A DNA stretch of 64,000 bases from Ciona intestinalis. Taxonomy: Eukaryota; Chordata; Ascidiacea; Phlebobranchia; Cionidae. The DNA lies in contig NW_004190384.2 in the NCBI RefSeq assembly GCF_000224145.3, positions 268,349 through 332,348 of the forward strand. Direction: 5' to 3'. A program made the position numbers and the translations under genes. The notes beneath the pieces were generated by a model that searched no databases, had not been told where the DNA came from, and saw nothing but the letters and a program-made list of their open reading frames with translations. This document shows, in pieces, positions 62,301 through 64,000 of the stretch (position 1 is the stretch's first letter; every line of letters starts with the position of its first letter).

Positions 62301-63738
62301 CACATTTCCATTTGCCACCTGAGTATTTTATGGCAGAAGTCTTAAACAAGGTATGTAACATATATAGTAGGGTGGGGTAAGATGGGATATGTTTTTAACC
62401 TACTTTGGTGTTTTATTTAGTAGTAAGTAAAGAATTTTTACAGAATTATTTAACTGTATTTTTACGACTCCAAAATATTGTTGTTAATTGATAAAAACAC
62501 GACTACGAAAAAGTAATTTTGGCGCTGACAGCATTCAGTCTTACCCCACAATACTACACTCATATAAATAAACAACATAATGCATAACTTGGTCTTGATT
62601 TTTAGGATACCTTCAAAGATGTTCTGATGTTGTTGACTGATGAGTTCGATTGGCCGGAACTATCAGCAATCACAGGTGTTTCCTAATAATCTTAATCGTC
62701 GTTTATGGGTTGTATAAGATATCAGCTTTGCATTACAGGAACAGTAAAAACTGTTTAAAGTTGGCATTTGCGCTGTGAAATAGTGCTTACATGTAACTTT
62801 CTTACACAACATGTTATTCTGATTCGTGCCCTTTCATTCGGCCGGCTTGTTTTTTTAATCATTTTTTTACGTTGTCAGTTCCCGCAAAACACAAATCTAA
62901 AAGCTTAGATCTCAAGTTTCAGAAATCAACGACCGAGAAAACACGATCTCGGGGTTTATGTTAAAATAAAAGTTCATGTGGTCATTCATTAAAAGTTATC
63001 TTTCTGGTATTCTATTAATAATATGTTTTTAATACGTTAACAAAATATCTGTTTTTTACCTAGTATATAAAAACGATAATTTAACAGTTATACATACTAG
63101 ATGCTGAGTAAAAAAGAACTTATTTCGCAACATAATGGTAGCAGAAGTAACAGAATATTATTATTTAGCCTTCACTTCAAATGAGTGGCCAGAATCCATC
63201 GACGGTCCAGTTGATTCCATCTACATGAAGTTATACGACAGGAATAGATGCATTCACAGAGATTTCCAAAATATCGGTGTAAATGGCGCGCGGTCGGGTT
63301 CGATGACAGACATCGTAAAAAGCTTGGCTCGTAACGCTACTCAAGATTACCCGCTATTCATTGTACTGGCACTAGTTGGAAATGACGTTTGCAATGGGTT
63401 GGTATACCAATAGGATTTTAGCTTTTAATATATGTTTCTTATTATTTTTATTTTAATCCTTTATCACCCACAAAGTAACATACATGGTAACTTGTAAGCT
63501 GACCCGAGGTGTTAAACCCGTGTTATAACGACTGTCGTTTTTCGACCACTGTCTATTTAAGTCCCGATTATGTATTCAGACACCCAGATACAATCGATCA
63601 CATGACCACACCCGAAGATTACCGAAGCAACATGATGACCACTTTACGCTATTTGGACAACAATATTCCTAAAGGCAGCAACGTTATGCTTGTTGGTTTG
63701 GCGGACGGCCGTGTATTGTGGGATACTTTACACGACAG
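59381..63738 (+). CDS. AOAH: Acyloxyacyl hydrolase, 3' end beyond the window
   Basis: Exons: 59381-59477, 60460-60674, 60718-60905, 61970-62150, 62207-62350, 62606-62675, 63169-63397, 63562-63738 and more outside; about 433 residues seen of some 575 in human. AOAH is a secreted or lysosomal lipase that removes the secondary acyl chains of bacterial lipopolysaccharide and so inactivates it. Visible parts: signal peptide (MHRLLLCSIVVVLVLLQHN), a saposin-like domain with its cysteines (ACSLIVGLVEQL, AAEQYLCNNLP, IICHNVSMRC), PTLRGSHWRGKDC and YPGRRP of the catalytic part with its calcium-binding Asp/Asn-rich loop, the nucleophile block VILGDSAAAHFHLPPE, RDFQNIGVNGARSGS, the VGNDVCNG block and VMLVGLADGRVLWDTLHDR. 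The catalytic His block is off the edge. Donors GTCTCT at 60675 and GTTGGT at 63398 are unusual, but phase supports them. Confidence 0.92.
59755..60000. repeat. Longer variant of the inverted-repeat family in AOAH intron 1
   Basis: Left AATAGGGTAGGGAAAGAAGG, right GTCCCATCTTCCCCCACTCTAC. The interior matches 12880-13080 and not the common short form. Confidence 0.65.
60187..60367 (-). repeat. SINE in AOAH intron 1
   Basis: TAACTTTGTGGGTGATTGTT, TGGCTGACAATTAAGGCAAC, ATGGTAGCAGCGCCGATCC. Confidence 0.65.
61785..61957 (+). repeat. SINE with ATTC repeat tail abutting AOAH exon 4
   Basis: GTAACTCGTAAGCTGGCGCG and GTGTATGAACATCCGTGTTA, then GAATAAATAAG and about eight ATTC units. The AOAH acceptor follows 12 bases later. 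Confidence 0.7.
62366..62556. repeat. GGTAAGATGG element filling AOAH intron 5
   Basis: Left TAGTAGGGTGGGGTAAGATGG, right AGTCTTACCCCACAATACTA. The intron is only 255 bases long. Confidence 0.75.
63458..63545 (+). repeat. SINE tail fragment next to AOAH exon 8
   Basis: ATCACCCACAAAGTAACATA, GGTAACTTGTAAGCTGACCC, TTATAACGACTGTCG. It ends about 16 bases before the exon acceptor. Confidence 0.6.
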
Positions 63739-64000
63739 GTATCTCCCTGTAATTACGAGAGTTTGATATCATTTACGTCATTCACCCAGTAGTTGAAAGA
63801 GAGACCTTGTAAGCATAATAACCATGATATATTCCATGGATCTGGCCATTTTCTAAATAACCGTCAGGAATAAGTGATACGAAATATGTTATGATATATT
63901 GTAAGAGACATATTTTTTATTTAAAACCCAATAAGCAACTTAGCGTCAGTAATTCTGTTTGCAAACTTTCTTCGAATTGTCAATACAGCGCTAATAATGT

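Overview
The window reads as a compact chordate nuclear genome, most likely a sea squirt of the genus Ciona. The genes have many short exons, introns of a few hundred bases, AT-rich spacers, and one very dense family of inverted-repeat elements plus one tRNA-like SINE. The proteins are animal families: DUOX maturation factor, Na,K-ATPase beta subunit, C-Maf-inducing protein, acyloxyacyl hydrolase, ELOVL6 and mucin-type WxxW domains. The species is inferred from style and gene content, not from a search. All exon models below were read by eye from GT-AG sites, reading phase and remembered family motifs. No transcript supports them.

Left part, minus strand (1-14.9 kb). There are two exons of an unrecognised membrane protein that runs off the left edge, then a weak small gene. 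Next come two neighbouring ELOVL6-like fatty-acid elongase genes. The left one has lost its middle exons in a 125-base assembly gap, and the first exon of the right one was not found. Last is a complete four-exon cyclophilin with an N-terminal membrane anchor and a degraded active site.

Centre, plus strand (18.4-46.0 kb). DUOXA (dual oxidase maturation factor) has an uncertain 3' end. The Na,K-ATPase beta subunit gene has two alternative first exons. CMIP is complete in 20 exons, including two very short ones.

Right part, plus strand (47.7-64 kb). Two adjacent nine-exon genes with identical intron phases encode secreted proteins. Each has two copies of an unfamiliar cysteine module, basic cleavage sites, three mucin-type WxxW domains and a threonine-rich tail. 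Acyloxyacyl hydrolase (AOAH) follows and is cut by the right edge.

Repeats fill much of the rest. About 25-30 copies of an inverted-repeat element (ends close to TAGTAGGGTGGGGTAAGATGG) sit in introns and spacers. About 25 fragments of the SINE are present, often in transcript-sense orientation just upstream of exons. Two related long-inverted-repeat elements and one hAT-like short element were also found. No tRNA, rRNA or CRISPR was found, and no LTR or virus-like element was recognised.

DUOXA, the two mucin-like genes and AOAH would all fit a mucosal or epithelial defence role. The most unusual objects are the tandem WxxW genes, the degenerate membrane cyclophilin and the beta subunit with two start exons.
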